Positions 8,481 to 17,667 of a stretch of DNA of 64,000 nucleotides are shown here, piece by piece. Position numbers and translations under genes: made by a program. How positions within the stretch are numbered: position 1 is the first letter of the stretch; each line of letters starts with the position of its first letter. This DNA is from an uncultured Draconibacterium sp. (GTDB taxonomy: Bacteria > Bacteroidota > Bacteroidia > Bacteroidales > Prolixibacteraceae): NCBI RefSeq assembly GCF_963676735.1, contig NZ_OY781464.1:591001-655000 (forward strand), written 5' to 3'. Under the pieces are notes generated by a model. That model saw nothing but the letters and a program-made list of their open reading frames with translations. It had not been told where the DNA came from and did no database searches.

Positions 8481-9119
8481 TTACATGTCATCGCTCCAGC
8501 GTTTAAGTAAATCACGCCTGCAACTCTCTGCAATAAAAGGGTCGTTGACGGCTGTTTTAACAAGCGCATTGTATTCCGCAGCATAGAGCAAGGAATAGAC
8601 CTCGAAAATTGAAAGTGCGGTCTTTCTCTCTACCAATTGCATGGAATCACCAGGTTTTACATGGCCATTTCTCAGAACCCGCACATAAATCCCGGAAAAA
8701 CCGGATTCTACAAATTTGCGTACAATCTGATTATCCGGAATACGAAATTCGAGCTTAAAGCAGGGCTGCCGGGGTTGGGTTATCTGTACCAGGGCTTCGC
8801 CAATTTTATAGGTGTCGCCAATGTTGGTCTCTTTTTCATTGAGACCTTTAACAGTAAGATTTTCGCCAAACATTCCCCAGGGCATTTCCAAATCAGGGTA
8901 CATTTGCTGCCAGTAGCTGTAGTGGTCGGCCGAATACAGATAACAGGCTTTATCAATGCCTCCGTGGTATTTTCGGTCCATCACATTGTCATCAACCACA
9001 TCTTCTGTTCCAAGGTAAATACCCGAATTCACCGAAAATTTATAGAGGCCGGTGGGAACCTCCTTGCCCTTCCAACTAATGGTTCGGGCCTCAGCTATGT
9101 TTGTTGAGATGATTTTCAT
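8481..9119 (-). CDS. MOSC domain protein (YiiM-like)
   Basis: The start at 9119 (MKIISTNIAEA) is preferred; the in-frame ATG at 9146 adds nine atypical residues. The 212-residue protein has the MOSC core with the conserved cysteine in QPRQPCFKLEFR near residue 117, preceded by GMFGENLTVKG and followed by a C-terminal three-helix extension as in YiiM. MOSC proteins bind sulfur or molybdenum cofactor, and YiiM-type members reduce N-hydroxylated compounds with cytochrome b5-like partners. No partner gene is adjacent. Confidence 0.88.
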   Translation of the reverse strand: MKIISTNIAEARTISWKGKEVPTGLYKFSVNSGIYLGTEDVVDDNVMDRKYHGGIDKACYLYSADHYSYWQQMYPDLEMPWGMFGENLTVKGLNEKETNIGDTYKIGEALVQITQPRQPCFKLEFRIPDNQIVRKFVESGFSGIYVRVLRNGHVKPGDSMQLVERKTALSIFEVYSLLYAAEYNALVKTAVNDPFIAESCRRDLLKRWSDDM

Positions 9120-9162
9120 TATTCGAATTTCGAACGAAGTGAACACTGCAACTGGCTACTGC

Positions 9163-9897
9163 TTAAGCTATCTTCCGTTCTTTTTTTATGTTTTCGTAGG
9201 CCTGATTTACTTTCTGAAACTTTTCTTTGGCTGCATTCTGCACTTCTTCGCCCAGATTACTCACCTTGTCGGGGTGGTATTTCATCGCCATTTTCCGGTA
9301 CGCTTTTTTCAGTTCATCGTCGGTAGCCGAGCGCTCAATTTCCAGGATTTTATAATCGCCATCGGTATTCGGAACAAACATGGCCTGAATCGAATCAAAA
9401 TCGGCGTTGCTTATGCCCATTTGGTCGCAAATATGGGTAATCAGTTTTTGTTCCGAGGCATCTACCTGTCCGTCGGCTTGTGCAATTCCAAAAAGGAAAT
9501 GAACCAGCTGCAAACGTGCAGAATAATTCATGTTGGCTTTAATCTGGTTACACACTTCGTTAACCGGAATGGTTTGATTGAGCAGGTCGCGCAGCATTTT
9601 TATGGCTTCCTGTGCCGAGTCTTCACCAAAGTTGTGCACCATAAATTTCTTTACATAGTCGAGTTCCGATTTTAACACTTTACCATCGGCTTTCATTACG
9701 GCAGCTACCAGCACCAGCAGGCTCATTACATAACCACCAGTTGTTGTGCGCGACGAATAACCGCTTGTTGCACCATGTTTTACGGCCTCTTTGCCGCCAT
9801 CAACCATTGCGCCAACTGCAAAGCCTATAATTGCGCCCAGTGGGCCTCCAAATGCCCAACCCAGGCCTCCGCCTATCCATTTACCAAATTTTGCCAT
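9163..9897 (-). CDS. djlA: TerB/DnaJ-domain co-chaperone (DjlA-like)
   Basis: The N-terminus is a glycine-rich hydrophobic segment (GGGLGWAFGGPLGAIIGF) like the DjlA membrane anchor. A TerB-like helical domain follows at about 50-165 (VAAVMKADGKVLKSELDYV, GIAQADGQVDASEQKLI). The C-terminus is a J domain at about 178-240 with the HPD motif in MKYHPDKVS, which would stimulate the ATPase of DnaK. The gene overlaps the end of coaE by 17 bases, implying one operon (ybbR-like gene, coaE, djlA) read right to left. Confidence 0.88.
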   Translation of the reverse strand: MAKFGKWIGGGLGWAFGGPLGAIIGFAVGAMVDGGKEAVKHGATSGYSSRTTTGGYVMSLLVLVAAVMKADGKVLKSELDYVKKFMVHNFGEDSAQEAIKMLRDLLNQTIPVNEVCNQIKANMNYSARLQLVHFLFGIAQADGQVDASEQKLITHICDQMGISNADFDSIQAMFVPNTDGDYKILEIERSATDDELKKAYRKMAMKYHPDKVSNLGEEVQNAAKEKFQKVNQAYENIKKERKIA

Positions 9898-10480
9898 TTT
9901 CTTTTAGTTGTTTATCAATTTTTAAAATTTGTGGAATAAGCAGGTTTTTATCGTTGGTAACCAGTTCCACATTTGCCAATGGCCGTTTTTGTTCGTCGGT
10001 CCATTGTTTGTTTATTCTTTCTTTTACTATTGCTGCGTTTACCTTGTCGCGCTTCATTACCCGTTCAATGCGCACTTTTTCTGGTGCCGATACCAGAATA
10101 TTATAGTCCATCATTTTGTAAAAGCCGCTTTCAAACAAAATGGCGGCCTCGTGAATCACGTATGGGCTTTCCTGATTTTCGGCCCAGCTAAGAAATTCCT
10201 GGCGAACAACCGGATGGATTAGATTATTTACTTTCTCCAGTTCAAGTTGATTATTAAAAATTATGCCAGCCAGCTTTTTTCGGTCAATTGTGCCATTTGA
10301 GGTATAAATGTCGGTACCATACCAGTCAATTAGTCGGGTTTTTATATCTGCGTGGGTATTTACCAGTTGTTTGGCCCACACATCGGCCTCGAAAACCGGC
10401 GTACCAAGTTGTTTAAAAACGCGGCAGATTACCGACTTCCCGCTTCCTATTCCTCCTGTAATGCCAATTTTCAATGCCAT
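9881..10480 (-). CDS. coaE: Dephospho-CoA kinase
   Basis: The 199-residue kinase adds the 3'-phosphate to dephospho-CoA in the last step of coenzyme A synthesis. The P-loop GITGGIGSGKS lies at the N-terminus, FEADVWAKQLV supplies the substrate-binding Asp, and HEAAILFESGFYKMMD and KRDKVNAAIVKERI fit the family. It begins 3 bases after the YbbR-like gene and overlaps djlA, so it is co-transcribed with both. Confidence 0.95.
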   Translation of the reverse strand: MALKIGITGGIGSGKSVICRVFKQLGTPVFEADVWAKQLVNTHADIKTRLIDWYGTDIYTSNGTIDRKKLAGIIFNNQLELEKVNNLIHPVVRQEFLSWAENQESPYVIHEAAILFESGFYKMMDYNILVSAPEKVRIERVMKRDKVNAAIVKERINKQWTDEQKRPLANVELVTNDKNLLIPQILKIDKQLKENGKIW

Positions 10481-10483
10481 ACT

Positions 10484-11473
10484 TTAATAGGTTTCAATAA
10501 GGTATTCAACCGATTCGGGGGCGAACCTGCTGATTTGGACAAAGGACGGTTTATTACTGATTTTAACGGGTAACCTGCTTTCGTTATCACTTATGGCTTG
10601 GTAATCAATAACTGCGCGGAAATTGGCAGCTGAAATATTGTCGAATTCGCTTAGGCCCACAAGGCAGGTTAGCGTCAGTTCCGAAGGAAAAAGTTTTATG
10701 TTTATATCAGCAGGTTTATTAATCACCTGAATGGGCAAACGTAGCTGTTTTTCGGTATATTTCTCTACTTCAATTTGCAAGAGCACTTCTTCCGGAATAA
10801 GTGTTGTGTTTTCAGGGTGTACGACTTTGATATTGCGATTAATGTTTGCATCAAGTTCGTTAAACGTTCGTTCCTCGGTAAATAGGTGGCGAATGGTATC
10901 TACCACTGAGGCCGGCCCCGTTATTTTTACTTCTGCGGGTTTTAGCAGCACCGTGTTTTTGGAATTAAACTGTGGTTTAAAATTAACAGAAAGATTCGCT
11001 TTTACCGGGATAGTTTTGGTTTTCAAACTGTCGAGCTTAATGCGAATTAGATCGGGATTTACCTGTTGAAGTTTTATTTCGTTGCTGATTTGACTTGAAA
11101 TACGCCGCAGTAAGGTACTGCTGGGAACCAGGAATTCTCCACCATTGGACTCCAGGTTTCGGGTAATATTACTCAGGTTTAAAATAATGGGTGAGTAGGC
11201 AAAGCTTAGTTTGTGGCGCAACAAGGTAAAACCATGAGCATCAACCTTTAAATCGAGTTTTTCGGGTGGTTGGTTGGCTAAAAACTGATGACTCGGCGGA
11301 CTGACATACCTCACGGGGTAGGAAATGGTTGTGGTATAGTCTTTTTCAAGCGCATTTAAAAACCAAAGTACGGTGGCAATGAGTAAACACACCAAAAAGA
11401 TAACTACACGTTTGTCGTTTTTAAGTTGTTCTACTTTTAAATAAGTCGATATTTTTTCAATCTTATTGTTCAT
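10484..11473 (-). CDS. YbbR-like (CdaR-related) membrane-anchored protein
   Basis: The start at 11473 (MNNKIEKISTYL) is chosen over the in-frame ATG at 11509, whose extra residues are not typical. The 329-residue protein has one N-terminal membrane segment (VVIFLVCLLIATVLWFLNAL, about 23-42) and an extracytoplasmic part made of YbbR-type repeats, for example KTIPVKANLSVNFKP and KQLRLPIQVINKP. In Firmicutes the relative CdaR controls a di-AMP cyclase; in Bacteroidota the gene usually sits beside coaE, as here, and its role is unclear. Confidence 0.82.
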   Translation of the reverse strand: MNNKIEKISTYLKVEQLKNDKRVVIFLVCLLIATVLWFLNALEKDYTTTISYPVRYVSPPSHQFLANQPPEKLDLKVDAHGFTLLRHKLSFAYSPIILNLSNITRNLESNGGEFLVPSSTLLRRISSQISNEIKLQQVNPDLIRIKLDSLKTKTIPVKANLSVNFKPQFNSKNTVLLKPAEVKITGPASVVDTIRHLFTEERTFNELDANINRNIKVVHPENTTLIPEEVLLQIEVEKYTEKQLRLPIQVINKPADINIKLFPSELTLTCLVGLSEFDNISAANFRAVIDYQAISDNESRLPVKISNKPSFVQISRFAPESVEYLIETY

Positions 11474-11523
11474 CTTGGGTAAAGCAGCAAAATTAACGAA
11501 AAGTAGCAATTAATAGCGACATC

Positions 11524-11565
11524 AAAAACGAAGCTTGCAAAAATCCTTCTACAAGCTTCGTTTTT
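11524..11565 (-). terminator. Intrinsic terminator after the DUF4249 gene
   Basis: A 14-bp perfect stem, AAAAACGAAGCTTG (11524-11537) with CAAGCTTCGTTTTT (11552-11565), with a 14-base loop, ends the TonB receptor/DUF4249 transcript. It can work in both directions because both flanks are A/T runs. Confidence 0.85.
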
Positions 11566-11606
11566 GGTTGTTTCTAATTTTAAAAAACAGGTCTTGCCAC
11601 TTTAAA

Positions 11607-12524
11607 TTAGTTTTTTGGAACACTGGAAATAACCGGAGTGTAATTTGATTCGTCGATAATTACCGGGTTGCCAACCGAAATATCGCGAGCAGAGAACAGA
11701 CCCAAAACCCGTTTACCATCGCTTGAGTTAAGGTTGCCCGGTATATTTGCAGGCGGAACACTAAAGGGACCTCCGGCCCATGCCTGGTCGCTCATTCCCC
11801 AATAAAACTTGTAAGCTTCTTCTGATATCGATAACTGGTGTACCACCACCGTATCGCCGGTGTGAAGTATTTTATCTTCTTCTTCGTCTTCCCAGTCAAG
11901 CATAATCAGCATATCGTAAATGTAATTTCCATCCACCAATTCATCGCTGGCAAAGGCCAGGTCTTCGCCACTGTATAATAAATTGCCGTTAATGTAAATG
12001 TCCCATTTGTAATAGTGTCCCAGCCCCGGCGTTTCCTGCGAGTTAATGTAAACTCCGAGGTACTCGAAATTTCCCCTGTCGCTTAAATTTACTTTTACGG
12101 TATCCAGGTTTTCTACTTGCTGCAAATATTCCTGTGCGGTAATTACTGTTCCATCGCTTGTTGTAACAGTCAGGGTGTAGGTTCGTCCCGGAACACCCGG
12201 ATAGGCTACATCTTCGGGAAGTAAATATACCCCTGTTGAGCCCTGTTCTTCCAGGGTAATAGTATTTGGAGTAGCTGCATCATCGGTAAGCATTACCTGG
12301 GCATTGCTAATAGCCGGGTTTTGTGCGGTTTGGTTAACAGGCAGGGTACGCTCAAGTTTTACGTAAACATTGTTTTCAATGTTGGTATTTATATAAGCTT
12401 CAACCGAAATCAGGTCGATATCTTCATCGTTTAAGTTCACATCAACCACATCTTCGCAGGAAGCTAAGGCTATAATCACGAAAATGATGATGATAAGTGC
12501 TTTTAATAGTTGTGCTGTTTTCAT
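11607..12524 (-). CDS. DUF4249 family lipoprotein, partner of a TonB receptor
   Basis: The 305-residue protein has a lipoprotein signal, ALIIIIFVIIALASC, with the lipobox cysteine near residue 23, followed by EDVVDVNLNDEDIDLISVEAYI, the usual DUF4249 opening. It starts 5 bases after the stop of the TonB receptor gene, so the two are co-translated. DUF4249 proteins are found next to this receptor type much as SusD is next to SusC and are presumably surface or periplasmic partners; ligand and exact role are unknown. The Asp/Asn-rich front may bind calcium. Confidence 0.82.
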   Translation of the reverse strand: MKTAQLLKALIIIIFVIIALASCEDVVDVNLNDEDIDLISVEAYINTNIENNVYVKLERTLPVNQTAQNPAISNAQVMLTDDAATPNTITLEEQGSTGVYLLPEDVAYPGVPGRTYTLTVTTSDGTVITAQEYLQQVENLDTVKVNLSDRGNFEYLGVYINSQETPGLGHYYKWDIYINGNLLYSGEDLAFASDELVDGNYIYDMLIMLDWEDEEEDKILHTGDTVVVHQLSISEEAYKFYWGMSDQAWAGGPFSVPPANIPGNLNSSDGKRVLGLFSARDISVGNPVIIDESNYTPVISSVPKN

Positions 12525-12529
12525 AGCTT

Positions 12530-14881
12530 TTAAAATTTAACGTTGTAAGTGATGGATGGGATAGGAGCTCCGATTATCGACAAGCGAACAAATTCCGTTT
12601 GGTTGGGATTGTCTTCGTTGGCCTCAGGAGTTATCGAATAGGCATTTCGGCGGCCATAAACATTGTACACCGATACGTTTATTGATTGCTTAAAGCGGCG
12701 ATTTACATTCTTTTTAAAATCGTAGGTAAATGATAAGTCGAGGCGGTTGTAATCGGGAATGCGGTTACTGTTGCGGGCCGAATATTCGTATACCTGGTTA
12801 CCCTGAATATTGTATTTTGCTACGGGGTATGAGGTAGGATTCCCGGTGGCGTAAACAAAATTGGCTGCAAAGTTCCAACGGTCGTTTAACTGGTAGCTCG
12901 ATACAAGGGAGATATCATGTGTGCGGTCGTACGACGATGGATAAGGATTGCCATTGTTTATCCCCTCAATCTCGCGGGTTGTTTCCGACCAGGTGTAACC
13001 CAGCCAGCCCGTAAGTTTTCCTTTCGACTTTTTTACCAGCATTTCCAACCCTTTCGATTCGCCCGTTCCGTGCAGCAGCTCGGTTTCAATAGCATCATTC
13101 AGGAAAAGCTCGGCGCCTTCAATGTAATCCAATACATTTTGCATGTCTTTGTAGTACACCTCAAGCGATGTTTCCCAGGTGTTTTGCTTAAAGTTTCTGA
13201 AATAACCAAGAGATACCTGGTCTACCTTAAGCGGCTTGATGTAGGTGCTTGATGGTAGCCAGATGTCAAGCGGAGTGGGTGATTGTGTGTTGGAAATGAG
13301 GTGCAGGTTTTGCACCATGCGGTTGTACGATCCTTTTACCGAACTGTTCCGGTCGAGGGTGTATTTCATGCTTAAACGCGGTTCGAGATGTATAAAGGCA
13401 TCGCCAATTTTATCCATACTGCCATAGCTGATAGTTTCAATAATTTCATCTTTATCTGGTTTGTCAGGGTTTTGGTAAATATTTACTTCACCTTTTCCAA
13501 CCTGCTGGAAATGACTTAAACGCAGGCCATACTGCACCGAAAACCGTTCAGATATTTTTTGTTCGTTCGACAGGTAAACGGCACTCTCAATGGCATTGTA
13601 GTGCGCCAACTCCATATTCGAAAACATGGATTGATCACCGTTGGTGGCAATTTTTCCGGGACGAAACTGGTGTTTAATGGCGTTGACACCAAACTTCACG
13701 GTGTTCTGTGGGTTCGGGAACCAGGTGAAGTCCGCCTTACCGTTGTAATCTTTTATCCGCGACGACCAATCAAAATTGTCTGCATTATCGCCCGGAACCC
13801 CCAGGTTGTAGTCGTAATTTGAAAAAATAGCCGAAATATTCATAAACAGTTTATCGCCGAAGATGTGGTTCCAGCGTGCGGTTGCCGTAGCATTTCCCCA
13901 CTGCATGTACATTGATTCGCCCATCTCAAAAACATCCTGGCCCATGTACCCCGACAGGAAAATGCGGTTGTTGTTATTAATCACGAGGTTCGATTTGCCA
14001 TTTAAATCATAAAAATAAATGGTGTTGTCAACCAGGGCATCTAATCCTACAGCTTTGCCCAGTACATCGTAATAGGTGCGCCGGCCGGCCAATAAAAAGC
14101 TCCACTTGTCTTTAATAATAGGCCCTTCAAGTGTTAATCGGCTTGATAGGTTTCCAATACCTCCGTCAAAACCGAATTGTTTGGAGTTGCCGTCTTTTTG
14201 CCTGATATCGATAACAGAAGAGGCCTTTCCGCCATATTCGGCAGGAATACCGCTTTTGTACACCTGAATATCTTTTATAGCATTGGAGTTAAAAACTGAA
14301 AAGAAACCCATGAGGTGGGAAGCATTGTAAACAGGTGCTTCATCGAGTATCATCAGGTTTTCGTCGGGGCCCCCGCCACGCACATACAACCCTGAACTGG
14401 CTTCGCCGCCACTCTGAATTCCGGGTAGTAGTTGAATGGTACGAATAATATCTACCTCGCCCATAAAAGCCGGAAGCTTTTGAATGGTTTTTACCGGTAG
14501 CTTTTCCATACCCATTTCAATACGTTCAACATTGGCATTGGCTGCTTCGCCACGTACAATAACTTCTTCCATTAAGGCAGTTTCTTCGCTTAACGAAAGC
14601 GAAACATTTTGGCTTTCAGTAGCGCTAATTCTTTGTTTAATGGTTTCGTAACCAATAAAAGAAACCTGCAGGGTGTAGGTTCTGCCGGCCGGAATAGTGA
14701 GCGAGTAAAATCCGTAGGGATTAGAGGCGGTGCCCTGTTTAAGTTCTTCAACATAAACCGTTGCGCCAATCAAAGCCTCTCCGTTCGAGGCATCTTTTAG
14801 GTAACCACTTAAGGTAATGTGTTGTGCTTGTACTGCAACTCCCAAAAAAAGGAGCAGGAGTAACATGTTTGTTTTCATCAT
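12530..14881 (-). CDS. TonB-dependent receptor with carboxypeptidase-regulatory-like N-terminal domain
   Basis: The start is set at 14881 (or 14878, a second ATG), where a signal peptide MMKTNMLLLLLFLGVAVQAQ begins; the in-frame ATG at 14956 adds a polar lead and lies too close to the predicted promoter. The 783-residue protein has a CarboxypepD_reg-like domain (GYLKDASNGEALIGATVYVE), a plug (VDIIRTIQLLPGIQSGGEA, GLYVRGGGPDENLMILDEAP) and a barrel ending SITYNVKF. With the DUF4249 lipoprotein it forms a two-gene uptake unit. The substrate is not evident and no sugar-utilisation enzymes are adjacent. Confidence 0.88.
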   Translation of the reverse strand: MMKTNMLLLLLFLGVAVQAQHITLSGYLKDASNGEALIGATVYVEELKQGTASNPYGFYSLTIPAGRTYTLQVSFIGYETIKQRISATESQNVSLSLSEETALMEEVIVRGEAANANVERIEMGMEKLPVKTIQKLPAFMGEVDIIRTIQLLPGIQSGGEASSGLYVRGGGPDENLMILDEAPVYNASHLMGFFSVFNSNAIKDIQVYKSGIPAEYGGKASSVIDIRQKDGNSKQFGFDGGIGNLSSRLTLEGPIIKDKWSFLLAGRRTYYDVLGKAVGLDALVDNTIYFYDLNGKSNLVINNNNRIFLSGYMGQDVFEMGESMYMQWGNATATARWNHIFGDKLFMNISAIFSNYDYNLGVPGDNADNFDWSSRIKDYNGKADFTWFPNPQNTVKFGVNAIKHQFRPGKIATNGDQSMFSNMELAHYNAIESAVYLSNEQKISERFSVQYGLRLSHFQQVGKGEVNIYQNPDKPDKDEIIETISYGSMDKIGDAFIHLEPRLSMKYTLDRNSSVKGSYNRMVQNLHLISNTQSPTPLDIWLPSSTYIKPLKVDQVSLGYFRNFKQNTWETSLEVYYKDMQNVLDYIEGAELFLNDAIETELLHGTGESKGLEMLVKKSKGKLTGWLGYTWSETTREIEGINNGNPYPSSYDRTHDISLVSSYQLNDRWNFAANFVYATGNPTSYPVAKYNIQGNQVYEYSARNSNRIPDYNRLDLSFTYDFKKNVNRRFKQSINVSVYNVYGRRNAYSITPEANEDNPNQTEFVRLSIIGAPIPSITYNVKF

Positions 14882-14953
14882 TTTTTGGCTTTCGTTTTTA
14901 ATTGTTTTTTCAGAATGTTCTGGCCAAACATTCTTATTGTTTTCTGACTTGCA

Positions 14954-14961
14954 CAAAAGTA
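14954..14961 (-). promoter_or_regulatory. -7 element of the TonB receptor/DUF4249 operon
   Basis: On the minus strand the sequence reads TACTTTTG, matching TAnnTTTG, about 75 bases before the chosen start. No good TTTG -33 box is present, so a weak or activated promoter is possible. Confidence 0.4.
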
Positions 14962-15102
14962 GTGCATCTTATTTTTCTGCTTTTTTAAAAACGACCAACA
15001 TACGCTATGAATCGACTAAAGGTACTTTTTGGTCTTTTTATTAATCTGCAAATAAGGACAGCTGAAAAAGTAGAGGGTTGCAAAAACGATTAAAAAAAGT
15101 GA

Positions 15103-16290
15103 TTAATGCTGAATGACCAGCTTTTGGGTGTGTGAAAAGACATCGGAGGTGGCTTTTAAAATATAAGTTCCATTTTGCAGCTTGGATGTTGGAACCAAAT
15201 CATTTCCATGGCTGGTTTGATCTACCATCTGCAATTGTCCTTTCATGTTGAAAATCTGAATGTTGATTTGTTGCTTGTATGTTAGTTTTGGATGGTAAAG
15301 TTGGAAAGAATGAAGGACAGGATTTGGGTAAGCGTAGCCTTCCTGAGCGGTAAAATGGCTGGTGAAATCGCGCCAGTCGCGAATACCATTTTGATTTAAG
15401 TCGCCAAGAATACAACTGCTTGCAATCGGATTAGTGAGGTCGTTGCCTTTAAAAACGCAATCAAAAGCATCATCCAGCCCATCGTTGTCGGCGTCCGAGA
15501 AAAGGAGTTGAATATCCGGCCGGCCGTCTTCGTTAAAGTCAAAAGCTTCAGTAAGGTCGCTGCGGCCGTCGGCATCCGAATCACGGTCAAGCATGTCGGG
15601 CACTCCGTTTTCATCGGTGTCAACCGGTCGGTAATAAATGCCTCCCATTTCAGGGTCGTAAGCATCATCCCAACCGTTATTGTTGGCATCAATTCCCGAT
15701 GGCGGAATATAATTGTGTTCGTCCTGCCATTCTATGTTGTCGGTAATCCCGTCGTTGTCGCTGTCAATATCGAAATGGTTGGGAATGCCATCATTATCAG
15801 AATCCAGGTGAAAACCTTCGGCACTGTCAGGCAATCCATCGTTATCATTATCCAAATCAACTTTGTCTTCAACCTCGTCTAAATCGCTGTTTTCAATAAT
15901 TTCGATATAAACATGGGCCAGTGCAATGTATTCAGCCTCGGTAACTTCTTTAATGTAATATTCAAATTGAATTTTACCACTGTAAAGTTTAGGTAATTCG
16001 AGGCTGAAATTACCATCGTCATCCATTTGCAGGTAGGCCTCTTTTGGTGATTCGGCAAAGTATATCTGAATTCTGTCGCCGTTAGGATCGTAATCGTTGA
16101 GTAAAACATTGCCCGTTAAGGTGAGCCTGTTTTTGGCAATGTGAATAAAAGTGTCGTTTTTTGCCACCGGAGGAGTACTTTGTTCTAAGGCTGTAGTTTT
16201 TAAATTTGGAGCTGCGTATACCCCAATAAAAGCTAAAACAAACAGAACAAAAAGTAAGCCCTTCTTCAATATTTTACCCTTAGTTTTCAA
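15103..16290 (-). CDS. Secreted type-3-repeat protein with T9SS C-terminal sorting domain
   Basis: The 395-residue protein has a signal peptide (GLLFVLFVLAFIGVYA). A cadherin/Ig-like domain follows at about 37-130 (PPVAKNDTFIHIAKNRLTLT, LLNDYDPNGDRIQI), then a run of Asp-rich calcium-binding repeats at about 135-285 (DLDNDNDGLPD, DSDNDGIPN, DSDADGRSD). The C-terminal domain of about 75 residues has YPNPV, IQIFNMKGQLQ and LQNGTYILKA, the type A sorting signal of the type IX secretion system. It is probably displayed on the cell surface. No enzymatic domain is visible. Confidence 0.85.
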   Translation of the reverse strand: MKTKGKILKKGLLFVLFVLAFIGVYAAPNLKTTALEQSTPPVAKNDTFIHIAKNRLTLTGNVLLNDYDPNGDRIQIYFAESPKEAYLQMDDDGNFSLELPKLYSGKIQFEYYIKEVTEAEYIALAHVYIEIIENSDLDEVEDKVDLDNDNDGLPDSAEGFHLDSDNDGIPNHFDIDSDNDGITDNIEWQDEHNYIPPSGIDANNNGWDDAYDPEMGGIYYRPVDTDENGVPDMLDRDSDADGRSDLTEAFDFNEDGRPDIQLLFSDADNDGLDDAFDCVFKGNDLTNPIASSCILGDLNQNGIRDWRDFTSHFTAQEGYAYPNPVLHSFQLYHPKLTYKQQINIQIFNMKGQLQMVDQTSHGNDLVPTSKLQNGTYILKATSDVFSHTQKLVIQH

Positions 16291-16308
16291 TGTGTACTTT
16301 TATACTAT

Positions 16309-16340
16309 CAAAAATACGGCACATTAAGCCTGGTAACACA
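16309..16340 (-). promoter_or_regulatory. Promoter of the T9SS-sorted protein gene
   Basis: On the minus strand: TGTG (16340-16337, one mismatch to TTTG), 20 bases, TATTTTTG (16316-16309). The start point would be near 16302, about 12 bases ahead of the start codon. Confidence 0.5.
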
Positions 16341-16517
16341 TATTGATTGCCTAAAATGAATGAAAAAGTTGTTGGTTTTGTGGGGGTTAATGGCGTAAAG
16401 GGGTATAAGAATTTGTCTCAAAAAGGGAGTGGAACGACTAGTTTTTGTTTCAGAAAAACTTGTTTGACTGTAAGCTTTTACCTATAATAAGAATGTTTAA
16501 TATGTTTATAATACAGT

Positions 16518-17546
16518 CTATTGTTTTGTGGCAGAGGAGCTTCTAATAATTAATTCCGTATCCATCGTTATGGTTTGGTAGGTTTCAGCTTGTTTTTTAT
16601 TGTTAATCTGGTTGATAATCAATTCTGCTGCTTTTTGTCCCATCTCAAAACCCGGTTGTTTTACGGTGGTAATTGCGGGTGTAACCAGCTCTGAGTAGGG
16701 TTCATTACTAAACCCAACAATCGCAATATCTTCAGGTACGCGTATGCCTTTTTCTTTTAAATAAATGATCGAACTTAAAGCGGTTGTGTCGTTGGCACAA
16801 AAAATAGCATCGGGTCTTATTTTCTGCACCAACATCTTTTTTATGGCCCTTAATCCGTCTTCGCGCGTAAGGCTGTTATGAAGCACATAATCGTTATTAA
16901 TTTCCAGCCCGGCGTCGGCTAAAGCCTGGCGATACCCGTCTTCGCGTTTCGAATAAATCTGAAGGGTTAGGGGGCCGGTTATGTGTGCAATGCGGGTTCT
17001 TCCTTGCTCAATCAGATGTTGTGTGGCCCGGTAGGCACCTCCAAAATCGTCAACAACTATCTTGTGTGCTGGTATTTCCTCAACAATACGGTCGAAAAAT
17101 ACAATTGGCGTGTGTCGTTCGGCAAAAGGTTTTAAATGATCAAAGGTTTTTGTTTGCATCCCGATAGACAGGATGAGCCCGTCAACCCGATTGGCAAACA
17201 AGGTGTGGGCAATGGTACTTTCTTTTTCAAAATTGTCGTTTGACTGCGAAATGGTAACAGCAAAACCTTGTTTATAGGCAATATCCTCAATACCTGAAAT
17301 AACCGATGAGAAAAAGTGCCGGTTGATTAGTGGAACAATTACGCCGATGGTGTTGGTTCGCTTTGTGCGCAGGTTGGCTGCCATTACGTTGGGGCGATAT
17401 CCCATCTCGGCTGCCGTTTTTTTAATTTTTGCCCGTGTTGCTTCACTAATTAAAGGGTTATCTTTTAAAGCCCGCGATACGGTAGAGGCTGAAATTTTCA
17501 GCTTTTTGGCAATATCGTGTATTGTAGTTTCAGGTTTTTGCACCAT
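16518..17546 (-). CDS. LacI-family transcriptional regulator of the kdu genes
   Basis: The start is placed at the ATG at 17546; the upstream in-frame TTG at 17567 lies inside the predicted -7 element. The 342-residue repressor has a LacI helix-turn-helix at the N-terminus (TIHDIAKKLKISASTVSRAL) with hinge helix (RPNVMAANLRTKRTN), then a periplasmic-binding-protein-like sensor domain (TIGVIVPLINRHFFSSVISG; FCANDTTALSSIIYLKEKG; IAIVGFSNEPYSELVTPAITT). It is divergent from kduI, with one palindromic operator between them, so it probably controls both itself and kduID. The inducer is probably a uronate-derived ketosugar. Confidence 0.9.
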   Translation of the reverse strand: MVQKPETTIHDIAKKLKISASTVSRALKDNPLISEATRAKIKKTAAEMGYRPNVMAANLRTKRTNTIGVIVPLINRHFFSSVISGIEDIAYKQGFAVTISQSNDNFEKESTIAHTLFANRVDGLILSIGMQTKTFDHLKPFAERHTPIVFFDRIVEEIPAHKIVVDDFGGAYRATQHLIEQGRTRIAHITGPLTLQIYSKREDGYRQALADAGLEINNDYVLHNSLTREDGLRAIKKMLVQKIRPDAIFCANDTTALSSIIYLKEKGIRVPEDIAIVGFSNEPYSELVTPAITTVKQPGFEMGQKAAELIINQINNKKQAETYQTITMDTELIIRSSSATKQ

Positions 17547-17564
17547 TGTAGTCTTGTTTGATGG

Positions 17565-17596
17565 CAAAGTTAAGATTATTTTTTAATCAATGCAAT
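17565..17596 (-). promoter_or_regulatory. Promoter of the LacI-type regulator
   Basis: On the minus strand: ATTG (17596-17593) as the -33 box, 20 bases, TAACTTTG (17572-17565) as the -7 box. The -33 box is one arm of the operator palindrome. Confidence 0.5.
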
Positions 17597-17606
17597 CGAT
17601 TGCATT
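17589..17606. promoter_or_regulatory. LacI-type operator between regulator and kduI
   Basis: An 18-bp perfect palindrome, AATGCAATCGATTGCATT, with a central CG has the typical architecture of LacI-family operators. Each half carries an ATTG that is in register as the -33 box of one of the two divergent promoters. A bound repressor would therefore block both directions. Confidence 0.8.
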
Positions 17607-17629
17607 TTGCTTTTTTCTCCTTATATTTG
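17599..17629 (+). promoter_or_regulatory. kduI promoter
   Basis: ATTG (17599-17602), 19 bases, TATATTTG (17622-17629). The -7 box is a full consensus match; the -33 box lies in the operator. The leader is about 32 bases. Confidence 0.6.
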
Positions 17630-17667
17630 TTGAGGTAAAAATCATAAAAAATATAAATTCAAATAAT

